Shown piece after piece: positions 15,391 through 22,681 of a DNA stretch of 32,865 bases. A program made the translations under genes and the position numbers. Each line of letters starts with the position of its first letter. The first letter of the stretch is position 1. Below the pieces are notes generated by a model. The model did no database searches and was not told where the DNA came from. It was given only the letters and a program-made list of their open reading frames with translations. The DNA is from Nocardia cyriacigeorgica (lineage in GTDB: Bacteria; Actinomycetota; Actinomycetes; Mycobacteriales; Mycobacteriaceae), in assembly GCF_010868145.1 (NCBI RefSeq), contig NZ_JAAGUY010000040.1:1-32865 (forward strand), written 5' to 3'.

Positions 15391-15867
15391 TCACACCAAC
15401 CAGGACTTGCCGCGGTAGTACTGATCGTCCGGATCGTCGGAGTCCGGCCCGCGCAGATCGCCCGGAGGCGTCGCAGGGGCCGGTGGCTCGGGTTCGGGCT
15501 CGTCCTCGTCGGTGAATCGGTCCGCGTACTGCCCGATGATCCGGGCGCCGGCCTCGTCCTCGCCGACCATCTCCTGCACCGTCGCGGTGACATCGCGGCG
15601 CAGTTTCGCCTGTGCGCGATGCAGACACGACATCAATTCGGCCGACAGCGCCGCCGGACCGAGCCCGCGAATGCCGTCGGAGAAGCGAATATCGGTCGGC
15701 AGGCCGTTGCCGTCGACGGTCACGGTGACCCGCCCGCCCTCGGAGGTCTCGGTGACCGACATCGCGGCCATCCGGCCGTGCAGGGCCTGGTACTGCTGGG
15801 CTTTGCGCTCGAGATTCTGCGCCCACTGGTTGAGATCGTCAGCCGCCCGTGCAGGGTCGTCGAACAT
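15391..15867 (-). CDS. YbaB/EbfC-like protein of a T7SS-type cassette
   Basis: 158 residues with GAGGGGGAT before the ATG. An N-terminal coiled helix (residues 5-37, LNQWAQNLERKAQQYQALHGRM) leads to a beta-hairpin core (VTVTVDGNGLPTDIRFS) and a C-terminal helix (AALSAELMSCLHRAQAKL), the order of the YbaB/EbfC nucleoid-associated fold. Unlike the chromosomal YbaB, it has an acidic, proline-rich tail (EDEPEPEPPAPATPP) and ends in YYRGKSWLV. Such divergent YbaB relatives commonly precede EspC- and WXG-type genes in Nocardia-like genomes. First gene of the leftward cassette. DNA binding is not assured for this branch. Confidence 0.8.
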   Translation of the reverse strand: MFDDPARAADDLNQWAQNLERKAQQYQALHGRMAAMSVTETSEGGRVTVTVDGNGLPTDIRFSDGIRGLGPAALSAELMSCLHRAQAKLRRDVTATVQEMVGEDEAGARIIGQYADRFTDEDEPEPEPPAPATPPGDLRGPDSDDPDDQYYRGKSWLV

Positions 15868-16121
15868 CCGGATCCCCCTCGTTCCGTGTCGTCATCGTTT
15901 CGAAGCCGCCCAGCAAGTTACCACCTCGAATCACTGGTCGGCGGATGCGGGAAGGGTGCAGATGAGCCGGGCGAGCGCCGCGCCGGTGTGCGTGGACCGG
16001 GCGAATGCGACGCGCCCACTAAACTGGGTGGGTGAGGCCCGGCTGCTGTCAGCGGGGCCCAGTATGGTGGCGCGCGCAACGGCCGCGACTGCGTGCCCAC
16101 GCGAGCGAGGAGGTGGGGCCG
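15868..16121. other. 254-bp region between divergent YbaB-like gene and hrcA
   Basis: A TAAACT sequence at about 16020-16025 could be a -10 box for hrcA, and a GAGGAGGTGGGG ribosome site precedes the hrcA ATG. I saw no CIRCE-type repeat (TTAGCACTC with its inverted copy), the classical HrcA operator. No gene is seen. Confidence 0.5.
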
Positions 16122-17153
16122 ATGTCGAGCACCGAGGACAGACGCTTCGAGGTCCTGCGGGCGATCGTTGCCGACTACGTCTCGACCAAGGAGCCTATCG
16201 GCTCGAAAACGCTTGTCGAGCGGCACAATCTGGGTGTGTCGAGCGCCACGGTGCGCAACGATATGGCGGTGCTCGAGGCCGAGGGCTACATCACCCAGCC
16301 GCACACCAGTTCCGGGCGCGTGCCCACCGACAAGGGCTACCGGCAGTTCGTCGACCGGATCGCCGATGTGAAGCCGCTCTCACCGGCCGAGCGCCGCGCC
16401 ATCCTGGAATTCCTGGAATCCGGCGTCGACCTCGACGACGTGCTGCGTCGCGGCGTCCGTCTGCTGGCCCAGCTGACCCGTCAGGTCGCGGTCGTGCAGT
16501 ACCCGACGGTGTCCGCGTCGACGGTGCGCCATATCGAAGTGGTCGCGTTGAATCCCGCTCGGTTGTTGCTGGTGGTCATCACCGATACCGGACGGGTGGA
16601 TCAGCGCATTGTCGAGCTCGGCGCGCTCGTCGATGACGAGGACCTGGCCGCGCTGCGCGCCATGCTCGGCGGCGCGATGGATGGCAAGCGGCTCGCCGCG
16701 GCGTCCGCTGCGGTTGCCGACCTCCCCGAGCAGGCACCGCCGCGGCTGCGTGATGTGCTCGTCCGGGTATCGACCGTGCTGGTCGAGACCCTGGTCGAGC
16801 ATCCAGAGGAGAGGTTGGTGCTCGGTGGCACCGCCAATCTGACCCGCAATGCGGCGGATTTCGGTTTCCCCGGCTCACTGCGTTCGGTGCTGGAGGCTCT
16901 GGAGGAACAGGTCATCGTGCTCAAGCTGCTCGCTGCGGCGCAGCAGCCGGGCACCGTCACGGTACGCATCGGTGAGGAAACCCAGGTCGAGCAGATGCGC
17001 GGTACGTCGGTGGTCACCACCGGTTACGGCGCTTCCGGTGCGATCCTCGGCGGCATGGGTGTGCTCGGGCCGACCCGTATGGACTATCCGGGCACGATCG
17101 CATCGGTGGCCGCGGTGGCCAGGTACATCGGCGAGGTCCTCGCCGAGCGCTGA
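16122..17153 (+). CDS. hrcA: Heat-inducible transcription repressor HrcA
   Basis: 343 residues from the ATG at 16122, which has a strong ribosome site; the upstream extension lacks homology. N-terminal winged helix: RRFEVLRAIVADYVSTKEPIGSKTL, GVSSATVRNDMAVLEAEGYI, HTSSGRVPTDKGYRQFVD, all standard HrcA motifs. The remainder is the GAF-like and dimerisation domain (VVALNPARLLLVVITDTG, LGGTANLTRN, VVTTGYG, GVLGPTRMDYPGTIASV). HrcA represses groE- and dnaK-type operons through CIRCE and needs GroEL for activity. It is first in a conserved run with dnaJ2 and rsmE. Confidence 0.96.
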   Translation: MSSTEDRRFEVLRAIVADYVSTKEPIGSKTLVERHNLGVSSATVRNDMAVLEAEGYITQPHTSSGRVPTDKGYRQFVDRIADVKPLSPAERRAILEFLESGVDLDDVLRRGVRLLAQLTRQVAVVQYPTVSASTVRHIEVVALNPARLLLVVITDTGRVDQRIVELGALVDDEDLAALRAMLGGAMDGKRLAAASAAVADLPEQAPPRLRDVLVRVSTVLVETLVEHPEERLVLGGTANLTRNAADFGFPGSLRSVLEALEEQVIVLKLLAAAQQPGTVTVRIGEETQVEQMRGTSVVTTGYGASGAILGGMGVLGPTRMDYPGTIASVAAVARYIGEVLAER

Positions 17154-17207
17154 CGGTGACGCCGGTCGCCGCCTCCACTGATACGCTCGAATCTCCGGCC
17201 GGATAAA

Positions 17208-17228
17208 GTTGAGTGAACCCGACTAATG
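17208..17228. promoter_or_regulatory. HAIR-like imperfect repeat upstream of dnaJ2
   Basis: GTTGAGT, 7-base spacer, ACTAATG. The HspR box (HAIR) is CTTGAGT-N7-ACTCAAG; 11 of 14 positions match with the right spacing. A lone perfect half-site ACTCAAG also overlaps the dnaJ2 start (17321-17327). This suggests, but does not show, HspR control. Confidence 0.3.
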
Positions 17229-17326
17229 CTGTGCGGTTGGAGCGGTACCGGCCCGGGACCAGCCCAACGGCATCCGGCCGTACGCAGTCGGAACTGTGGA
17301 CAGCGATCAAGGACTAGAGAACTCAA

Positions 17327-18481
17327 GTGGCACGGGACTACTACGGACTGCTCGGCGTCGCGAACAACGCGACCGACCAGGAACTCAAGCGCGCTTACCG
17401 CAAGCTGGCTCGCGAACTGCATCCCGACGTCAACCCTGATGAGGCGGCACAGGCCCGCTTCAAAGAGGTCTCGGCGGCCTACGAGGTGCTGACCGATCCG
17501 GAGAAGCGGCGCATCGTCGATATGGGCGGCGACCCGCTCGAGTCCGGCGGCGGCCCCGGTGGCGGCTTCAGCGGAGCGGGTTTCGGCGGTCTCGGCGATG
17601 TGTTCGAGGCCTTCTTCGGCGGTATGGGTGGAACGGGTGGTGCGCGCAAGCCGCGTGGACGCGTGCAACCGGGCGCCGATTCGCTGGTGCGCACCCGGCT
17701 CAGCCTCGCCGAATGCGCCGTGGGTGTGACCAAGCACCTGACCGTCGACACCGCGATCCTCTGCGATATCTGCGCGGGCGCGGGCACCAACGGCAATTCC
17801 AAGCCGGTGCGTTGTGAGACCTGTGGCGGCGCCGGTGAGGTGCAGTCGGTGCAGCGCTCGTTCCTCGGCCAGGTGATGACATCGCGGCCCTGCCCGACCT
17901 GCCGCGGTGCGGGCGAGACCATTCCCGATCCGTGCCACAAGTGTGGTGGCGACGGCCGCGTGCGGGCCCGTCGTGAGATCGCCGCGCCGATCCCGGCCGG
18001 TGTCGCGAACGGAATGCGGGTGCGACTGGCGGCCCAGGGTGAGGTCGGCCCCGGCGGCGGCCATGCGGGCGATCTGTACGTGGAGGTCGTCGAGCAGCCG
18101 CACGACGTGTTCGTCCGCGACGGCGACGATCTGCACTGCACCGTCCGGGTCCCGATGGTCGACGCGGCGCTCGGTACCACCGTCGTCATCGACACCATCC
18201 TCGACGGCCCCACCGAACTGACCATTTCGGCGGGCACCCAGCCCGGTGAGGTGTCGGTGCTGCGCGGCCACGGAATGCCGAGGCTGCGTTCGGGCGCGCG
18301 CGGCGACCTGCTCGCCCACCTCGACATTGTCGTCCCCACCAAGCTGGACAGTAAGCAAACCGATCTGCTGCGTAAGTACAAGGGCATGCGCGATCGCGAG
18401 CGCGCCGAGGTGATGTCGGCGCAGTCCGAGCACAACAGCGGCCTGTTCGCCCGGCTGCGCGCCTCCTTCAGCGGACGTTAG
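17327..18481 (+). CDS. dnaJ: Chaperone protein DnaJ2 (type I J-protein)
   Basis: 384 residues, GTG start with AAGGA upstream. J domain at 1-62 with HPD (32-34). A Gly/Phe-rich linker covers about 70-105. Four zinc-binding repeats follow: CDICAGAG (Cys146/149), CETCGGAG (163/166), CPTCRGAG (189/192), CHKCGGDG (203/206). The C-terminal substrate domains follow, with GDLYVEV and PTELTISAGTQPGE. It is a co-chaperone stimulating DnaK ATPase. The gene after hrcA in mycolata is the second dnaJ (dnaJ2), distinct from the copy in the dnaK operon. It is immediately followed by rsmE with no spacing. Confidence 0.97.
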   Translation: MARDYYGLLGVANNATDQELKRAYRKLARELHPDVNPDEAAQARFKEVSAAYEVLTDPEKRRIVDMGGDPLESGGGPGGGFSGAGFGGLGDVFEAFFGGMGGTGGARKPRGRVQPGADSLVRTRLSLAECAVGVTKHLTVDTAILCDICAGAGTNGNSKPVRCETCGGAGEVQSVQRSFLGQVMTSRPCPTCRGAGETIPDPCHKCGGDGRVRARREIAAPIPAGVANGMRVRLAAQGEVGPGGGHAGDLYVEVVEQPHDVFVRDGDDLHCTVRVPMVDAALGTTVVIDTILDGPTELTISAGTQPGEVSVLRGHGMPRLRSGARGDLLAHLDIVVPTKLDSKQTDLLRKYKGMRDRERAEVMSAQSEHNSGLFARLRASFSGR

Positions 18482-19225
18482 GTGGCCGCGACCGTCTTCT
18501 ACCTCGATGAGATCCCCGAACCGGGGGGTGTCGTCGTGCTCGACGGTCCCGAAGGCAGACACGCCGCCACGGTGCGCCGCATCCGGGTCGGCGAGCAGAT
18601 CACCCTCTCCGACGGGCGCGGGCTGCTCGCCGAATCCGAAGTCGTTGCCGCGCAGCGCGACCGGCTCGAGCTCGCGGTGCGGGCCACTGCGGTCGCGGAG
18701 CCGGTGCGGCCGCCGGTCACCGTGGTGCAGGCATTGCCGAAATCCGATCGCTCCGAGCTGGCGGTCGAGCTGATGACCGAGGCGGGCGCGGACGTGATCG
18801 TGCCCTGGCAGGCGGCTCGCTGTGTGGCCAATTGGGAAGCCAAGGCCGACAAGGGCATCGGCAAGTGGCGGGCCGCGGCCAAATCGGCGGCCCGGCAGTC
18901 CCGGCGCGCCTTCATTCCCGAAGTGACCGGCCTGCACCGGACCGCCGATCTGCTGACGGCGGTGCGTACGGCGAAGGCCGACGGCGCGGTGGTCGCGGCT
19001 CTGCACGAGTCCGGCACGTCCCGGTTCACCGACCTGCCGCTCGGCGCCGCGCCTGCGGTCATGCTGATCGTCGGGCCGGAGGGTGGGCTCGACGATGCGG
19101 AGCTGTCGGCATTGGCCGAGGCCGGGGCGGATGTGGTGCTGCTCGGGCCGACGGTGCTGCGCACCTCTACCGCGGCGGCTGTTGCTCTCGGGGCGCTGGG
19201 GGCGTTGACGCCGCGCTGGGGTTAG
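18482..19225 (+). CDS. rsmE: 16S rRNA (uracil-1498-N3)-methyltransferase RsmE
   Basis: 247 residues, starting at the base after the dnaJ2 stop (GTG), so translation is probably coupled. The N-terminal PUA-like domain reads DGPEGRHAATVRRIRVGEQITLSDG. The C-terminal SPOUT knot holds the SAM-site motifs IVGPEGGL (196-203) and LGPTVLRTSTAA (221-232), plus the QALPKSDRSELAVELMTEAG segment typical of RsmE. It methylates N3 of U1498 in the decoding centre using SAM. Length and motifs are complete. Confidence 0.96.
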   Translation: MAATVFYLDEIPEPGGVVVLDGPEGRHAATVRRIRVGEQITLSDGRGLLAESEVVAAQRDRLELAVRATAVAEPVRPPVTVVQALPKSDRSELAVELMTEAGADVIVPWQAARCVANWEAKADKGIGKWRAAAKSAARQSRRAFIPEVTGLHRTADLLTAVRTAKADGAVVAALHESGTSRFTDLPLGAAPAVMLIVGPEGGLDDAELSALAEAGADVVLLGPTVLRTSTAAAVALGALGALTPRWG

Positions 19226-19265
19226 TCGACCGCTGTCGGCCGTGGCCCCCAGGCCCCTACCGCCC

Positions 19266-19694
19266 TCACTCGGCGACGACAGGCGTGTTCTGATTCGCCG
19301 CCAACATCCAGCGCCCATCCTCCTTCGTCATCACATACATCGGAGCGCCCTCCCTCTCGAGCTCCCCGTCGTTGGTGAGGTAGCGCTGACGGATCTTCAC
19401 CGCTGCTACATCGGGCCGCAGGAACACGATGTGCTCCACCTCGTAGGTCGCCGATCCGTGTGTGGTGGCCCCGGGCAGTACCTGCGCGGTGAACTCGGCG
19501 ATCGCCGCGCGCCCGAACAGCCTCTTCCCGTGGCCGGTGGTCCAGATGGCGTCCTCGCGGAACAGGCCGACGAATTCGTCGACGAGTTCGTTCGCCTGTG
19601 CGTGGGCGACGCTGTCGACCACCGCGCGGATCTCGGCGAGGTCGGCGTCGGTGTCGGCGGGCTGGTACGGGCTCTGCACTGTCTCGATGGTCAT
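19266..19694 (-). CDS. SnoaL-like/SgcJ-type small protein (NTF2 fold)
   Basis: 142 residues from the ATG at 19694 (an ATG at 19703 adds three). It has the NTF2-like cone fold pattern: helix DLAEIRAVVDSVAHAQAN, DEFVGLFREDAIWTTGHGKRLFGRAAIAEF, TYEVEHIVFLRPDVAAVKI, and a terminal strand MYVMTKEDGRWMLAANQNT. This matches the SgcJ/EcaC group of SnoaL-like proteins, whose members include enzymes and binding proteins of unclear activity. It lies behind a promoter with the hallmarks of MerR-family control (19709-19730), so it is probably induced by a small molecule or stress through a regulator encoded elsewhere. It converges on rsmE. Confidence 0.85.
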   Translation of the reverse strand: MTIETVQSPYQPADTDADLAEIRAVVDSVAHAQANELVDEFVGLFREDAIWTTGHGKRLFGRAAIAEFTAQVLPGATTHGSATYEVEHIVFLRPDVAAVKIRQRYLTNDGELEREGAPMYVMTKEDGRWMLAANQNTPVVAE

Positions 19695-19698
19695 GCCG

Positions 19699-19736
19699 GT
19701 CAACTTGCGACCTCGAGTTCACTCGAGGTCAACGCC
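19699..19736 (-). promoter_or_regulatory. MerR-type promoter with 10-bp palindrome and 19-bp spacer
   Basis: Read on the minus strand: -35 TTGACC, a 19-base spacer, and -10 CAAGTT, just upstream of the SnoaL-like gene. The palindrome GACCTCGAGT-TC-ACTCGAGGTC (19709-19730) fills the spacer. A 19-bp spacer with a central dyad is the signature of promoters twisted into activity by MerR-family activators. The dyad resembles the known ACCTCAAGT-type MerR boxes. Confidence 0.7.
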
Positions 19737-19892
19737 GGAGTGTGCTGAATCACGCCGATTCGGCCGCGGCGACGGCCCGAGCCACCGCCCCAACTATGAC
19801 AGCGGTCACAAATGACCCCCTGAATCCAGGGAATTTCCCCCTTGCGAGCGGAAAATACTGGCAGGGCGGTCGGAACGTAGGGGCTGACGTGG

Positions 19893-19898
19893 CACAAT
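19893..19898 (+). promoter_or_regulatory. Probable -10 box for a leaderless transcript of the sulfur operon
   Basis: CACAAT lies 7 bases before the ATG at 19906, the spacing expected if transcription starts at or next to that ATG. No convincing -35 is seen. Leaderless starts are common in actinobacteria and were reported for cysteine leader ORFs in mycobacteria. Confidence 0.45.
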
Positions 19899-19905
19899 GA
19901 AGCCC

Positions 19906-19998
19906 ATGCGCGAAATCGGAGTACGACTGGTGGCACGGCGCCACGTCGACTTCAAGCGTGTCTGCAGCGCCTGTTGTCTGCCCGGTTCTTCCCGGTAG
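19906..19998 (+). CDS. Cysteine-rich leader peptide upstream of the sulfate-assimilation operon
   Basis: A 30-residue frame starting MREIGVRLVARR and ending VCSACCLPGSSR, with three cysteine codons within five positions near the end (TGC at codon 20, TGT TGT at 23-24). It lies 150 bases before the nirA start on the same strand. Actinobacterial sulfur operons are known to carry short upstream ORFs with clustered cysteine codons that act as cysteine-responsive attenuators, shown in mycobacteria. When cysteinyl-tRNA is scarce, ribosomes stall there and downstream expression rises. The arginine-rich beginning and cysteine cluster match what I recall of that class. Assignment by position and composition; no experiment implied. 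Confidence 0.7.
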   Translation: MREIGVRLVARRHVDFKRVCSACCLPGSSR

Positions 19999-20066
19999 CT
20001 CAGCTGCGCCCGTTCCCGGACCCCCGGCCAACCCCTTTTCCGGCCATTCCGATATCGAGGACTTCG

Positions 20067-20085
20067 GCCCGCTGACACCGCGGGC
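20067..20085 (+). promoter_or_regulatory. Hairpin between leader peptide and nirA
   Basis: GCCCGC, 7-base loop TGACACC, GCGGGC: a 6-bp G+C stem 64 bases before the nirA ATG, downstream of the leader peptide. It has no U-run, so it is not a standard intrinsic terminator. It might take part in attenuation or Rho access. Confidence 0.35.
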
Positions 20086-20148
20086 GTGAGCACAGCCCAT
20101 CTCACGCCTTCAGCACGGACGTACGACAAACCAGCAGGAGCAGCCCCC

Positions 20149-21930
20149 ATGACGTCGAGCACCGACGCCGGCCCCGCCGATCAGCCCGAAACCGCCGCGC
20201 CCGCACGTGAGCGCCGGGTCCGCCCGGACCGCCCGCGGGCCGAAGCGGCGGCCGCCCCGCGCGCCCGCACCGGAAAGCCGGTCAAGCGACGCGCCGAGGG
20301 ACAGTGGGCGCTCGGATACCGCGAGCCGCTGAACCCCAACGAACAGTCCAAGAAGGACGACAACCCGCTCAATGTGCGTGCGCGCATCGAGAACATCTAC
20401 TCCAAGACCGGTTTCGACGGCATCGACAAGGGCGATCTGCGTGGCCGGTTCCGCTGGTGGGGCCTCTACACCCAGCGTGAGCAGGGCTATGACGGCACCT
20501 ACACCGGCGACGAGAACATCGACCTGCTCGAGGCCAAATATTTCATGATGCGGGTGCGCTGCGACGGCGGCGCGCTCAATGCCGCGCAGCTGCGCACCAT
20601 CGGTGAGATCTCCACCGAGTTCGGCCGCGACACCGCCGACCTGTCCGACCGGGAGAACGTCCAGTACCACTGGATCGAGGTGGAGAACGTCCCCGAGATC
20701 TGGCGGCGGCTCGAGCAGGTCGGTCTGCACACCACCGAGGCCTGCGGCGACTGCCCGCGCGTCATCCTCGGCTCCCCGTTGGCGGGCGAGTCGCTCGACG
20801 AGATCATCGACCCGACACCGGCGATCGAGGAGATCGTGCGCCGCTACATCGGGAAGAAGGAGTACTCGAACCTCCCGCGCAAGTTCAAGACGGCGATCTC
20901 GGGCCAGCAGGATGTGGTGCACGAGATCAACGACGTCGCCTTCGTCGGGGTCGAGCATCCCGAACACGGGCCCGGCCTCGACCTGTGGGTGGGTGGCGGC
21001 CTGTCGACCAATCCGATGCTTGCCCAGCGGGTCGGCGCGTGGATTCCGCTGGATGAAGTGCCCGACGTCTGGGAAGCGGTCGTTTCCGTGTTCCGCGATT
21101 ACGGCTACCGGCGCCTGCGCACCAAGGCCAGGCTGAAGTTCCTGATCAAGGACTGGGGCATCGAGAAGTTCCGTCAGGTACTCGAGGACGAGTACCTGAA
21201 GCGCAAGCTGATCGATGGTCCCGCCCCCGCGCAGCCGGACAAGCCGATCGATCATGTGGGTGTGCAGAAGCTGCGCAACGGGCTCAATGCCGTCGGTTTC
21301 TCCCCCATCGCGGGCCGTGTGTCGGGCACGATCCTGACCAAGGTGGCCGACGCGGTCGAGCGCATCGGTTCCGACCGTGTCCGCTTCACCCCGTACCAGA
21401 AGCTGATCGTGCTCGACGTCGCCGACGACAAGGTCGAGGAGCTGATCGCCGAACTGGAACCGCTCGGCCTGCAGGCCCGTCCATCGATCTGGCGCAAGAA
21501 CCTGCTGGCGTGCAGCGGTATCGAGTTCTGCAAGCTGTCGTTCGTCGAGACGCGTAAGCGTTCGCAGGTGCTCGCACCCGAACTGGAACAGCGGCTCGCC
21601 GATATCAACTCCCAGCTCGATGTGCCGATCACGATCAATATCAATGGCTGCCCGAACTCATGCGGCCGCTCCCAGATCGCCGATATCGGCTTCAAGGGTC
21701 AGCTGGTCGATGACGGCGAAGGGAATCAGGTCGAGGGCTACCAGGTTCATCTGGGTGGCAGCCTCGGACTCGACAGCGGTTTCGGCCGCAAGCTGCGCCA
21801 GCACAAGGTGACCAGCGTCGAACTCGGCGACTACATCGAGCGTGTGGTGCGCAATTTCGTCAAGAACCGCGACGCGGGCGAGCGTTTCGCACAGTGGGCA
21901 GTGCGCGCCGACGAGGCCGACCTGCGATGA
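20149..21930 (+). CDS. nirA: Ferredoxin-dependent sulfite reductase NirA/SirA
   Basis: 593 residues from the ATG at 20149 (AGGAG upstream); the GTG at 20086 is less likely. It reduces sulfite to sulfide with electrons from ferredoxin, using siroheme and a [4Fe-4S] cluster. Cluster and siroheme ligands are readable: CSGIEFC (Cys455, Cys461) and GCPNSC (Cys501, Cys505). Tyr107 in GLYTQR and Cys199 in TEACGDC are 92 apart, the same spacing as the Tyr69-Cys161 covalent link of the M. tuberculosis enzyme. Residues 1 to about 50 are an Ala/Pro/Arg-rich disordered arm, longer than I recall for the mycobacterial protein. First structural gene of the operon with cysH, cysD, cysN and a chelatase. Confidence 0.96.
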   Translation: MTSSTDAGPADQPETAAPARERRVRPDRPRAEAAAAPRARTGKPVKRRAEGQWALGYREPLNPNEQSKKDDNPLNVRARIENIYSKTGFDGIDKGDLRGRFRWWGLYTQREQGYDGTYTGDENIDLLEAKYFMMRVRCDGGALNAAQLRTIGEISTEFGRDTADLSDRENVQYHWIEVENVPEIWRRLEQVGLHTTEACGDCPRVILGSPLAGESLDEIIDPTPAIEEIVRRYIGKKEYSNLPRKFKTAISGQQDVVHEINDVAFVGVEHPEHGPGLDLWVGGGLSTNPMLAQRVGAWIPLDEVPDVWEAVVSVFRDYGYRRLRTKARLKFLIKDWGIEKFRQVLEDEYLKRKLIDGPAPAQPDKPIDHVGVQKLRNGLNAVGFSPIAGRVSGTILTKVADAVERIGSDRVRFTPYQKLIVLDVADDKVEELIAELEPLGLQARPSIWRKNLLACSGIEFCKLSFVETRKRSQVLAPELEQRLADINSQLDVPITININGCPNSCGRSQIADIGFKGQLVDDGEGNQVEGYQVHLGGSLGLDSGFGRKLRQHKVTSVELGDYIERVVRNFVKNRDAGERFAQWAVRADEADLR

Positions 21931-21965
21931 GCACGCCTGATCAGGTGACGGGAGATCAACAGTGA
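21927..21965 (+). CDS. 12-codon linker ORF between nirA and cysH
   Basis: The frame MSTPDQVTGDQQ starts inside the nirA stop (ATGA) and its own stop overlaps the cysH GTG (GTGA). The chain of overlaps would let ribosomes pass from nirA to cysH by termination-reinitiation. GGGAGA inside it can also serve cysH directly. The peptide itself probably has no function. Confidence 0.3.
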   Translation: MSTPDQVTGDQQ

Positions 21966-22681
21966 CAACACAACTCGCGGACAAGCTGGCCGAGGACGAG
22001 CTGCGGGCCATCGCCGAGCGCGGCGCGGCCGAACTCGGCGCCGATGCTTCGGCCGCCGAACTGCTGCGCTGGACCGAGGAAACTTTCGGCACCGGCTACA
22101 TCGTGGCCTCGAACATGCAGGACGGCGTGCTGGTCCATCTGGCCGCGCAGGTCCGTTCCGGCGTGGATGTGCTGTTCCTCGATACCGGCTATCACTTCGC
22201 CGAGACCATCGGCACCCGTGACGCGGTGGAGGCGGTCTACGGGGTGAACGTGATCAACGTGCGCCCGGAGCATTCGGTCACCGAACAGGACCAGCTGCTC
22301 GGCAAGGACCTGTTCGCGCGTGATGCCGCCGAATGCTGCCGGCTGCGCAAGGTGGTGCCGCTGCAGAAGTCGCTGGCCGGCTACAACGCCTGGGTGACCG
22401 GCATCCGCCGGGTCGAGGCGCCGACCAGGGCCAACGCGCCGCTCATCTCCTTCGACGAGGCGTTCGGCCTGGTGAAGATCAACCCGATCGCGCCGTGGTC
22501 CGACGACGAGATGCAGGCCTACATCGAGCAGCACTCGATCCTCGTCAATCCTCTGGTGGAAGAGGGATATCCGTCCATCGGCTGCGCTCCGTGCACACGG
22601 AAGCCGGAGCCGGGATCCGATCCGCGAAGCGGCCGCTGGGCCGGCCTCGCCAAGACCGAATGCGGGTTGCACAGCTCATGA
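21962..22681 (+). CDS. cysH: Adenylylsulfate (APS) reductase CysH, iron-sulfur type
   Basis: 239 residues, GTG start. It reduces APS to sulfite and AMP using thioredoxin. It has SNMQDGVLVHL (phosphate-binding region), FLDTGYHF, CC (Cys125/126) and CAPC (Cys208/211) as [4Fe-4S] ligands, and the C-terminal catalytic Cys234 in TECGLH. The four cluster cysteines mark it as an APS rather than PAPS reductase. This agrees with the lack of an APS kinase domain on the CysN encoded downstream. cysD begins within its stop (ATGA overlap). Confidence 0.97.
   Translation: MTTQLADKLAEDELRAIAERGAAELGADASAAELLRWTEETFGTGYIVASNMQDGVLVHLAAQVRSGVDVLFLDTGYHFAETIGTRDAVEAVYGVNVINVRPEHSVTEQDQLLGKDLFARDAAECCRLRKVVPLQKSLAGYNAWVTGIRRVEAPTRANAPLISFDEAFGLVKINPIAPWSDDEMQAYIEQHSILVNPLVEEGYPSIGCAPCTRKPEPGSDPRSGRWAGLAKTECGLHSS

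Noticed and set aside
15868..16121. A CIRCE operator for hrcA
   Set aside because: No TTAGCACTC/GAGTGCTAA pair was found in the region.
17084..19318. A 744-codon minus-strand frame across dnaJ2 and rsmE
   Set aside because: It is antisense to two genes with full motif sets. Its composition (Arg/His/Gly-rich without motifs) is the usual shadow of high-GC coding DNA.
19985..20060. A tRNA-like string (GGTAGCTCAGCTG) at the end of the leader ORF
   Set aside because: It resembles a tRNA D-arm, but no anticodon arm, T-loop (GGTTCGAATCC) or acceptor pairing follows.
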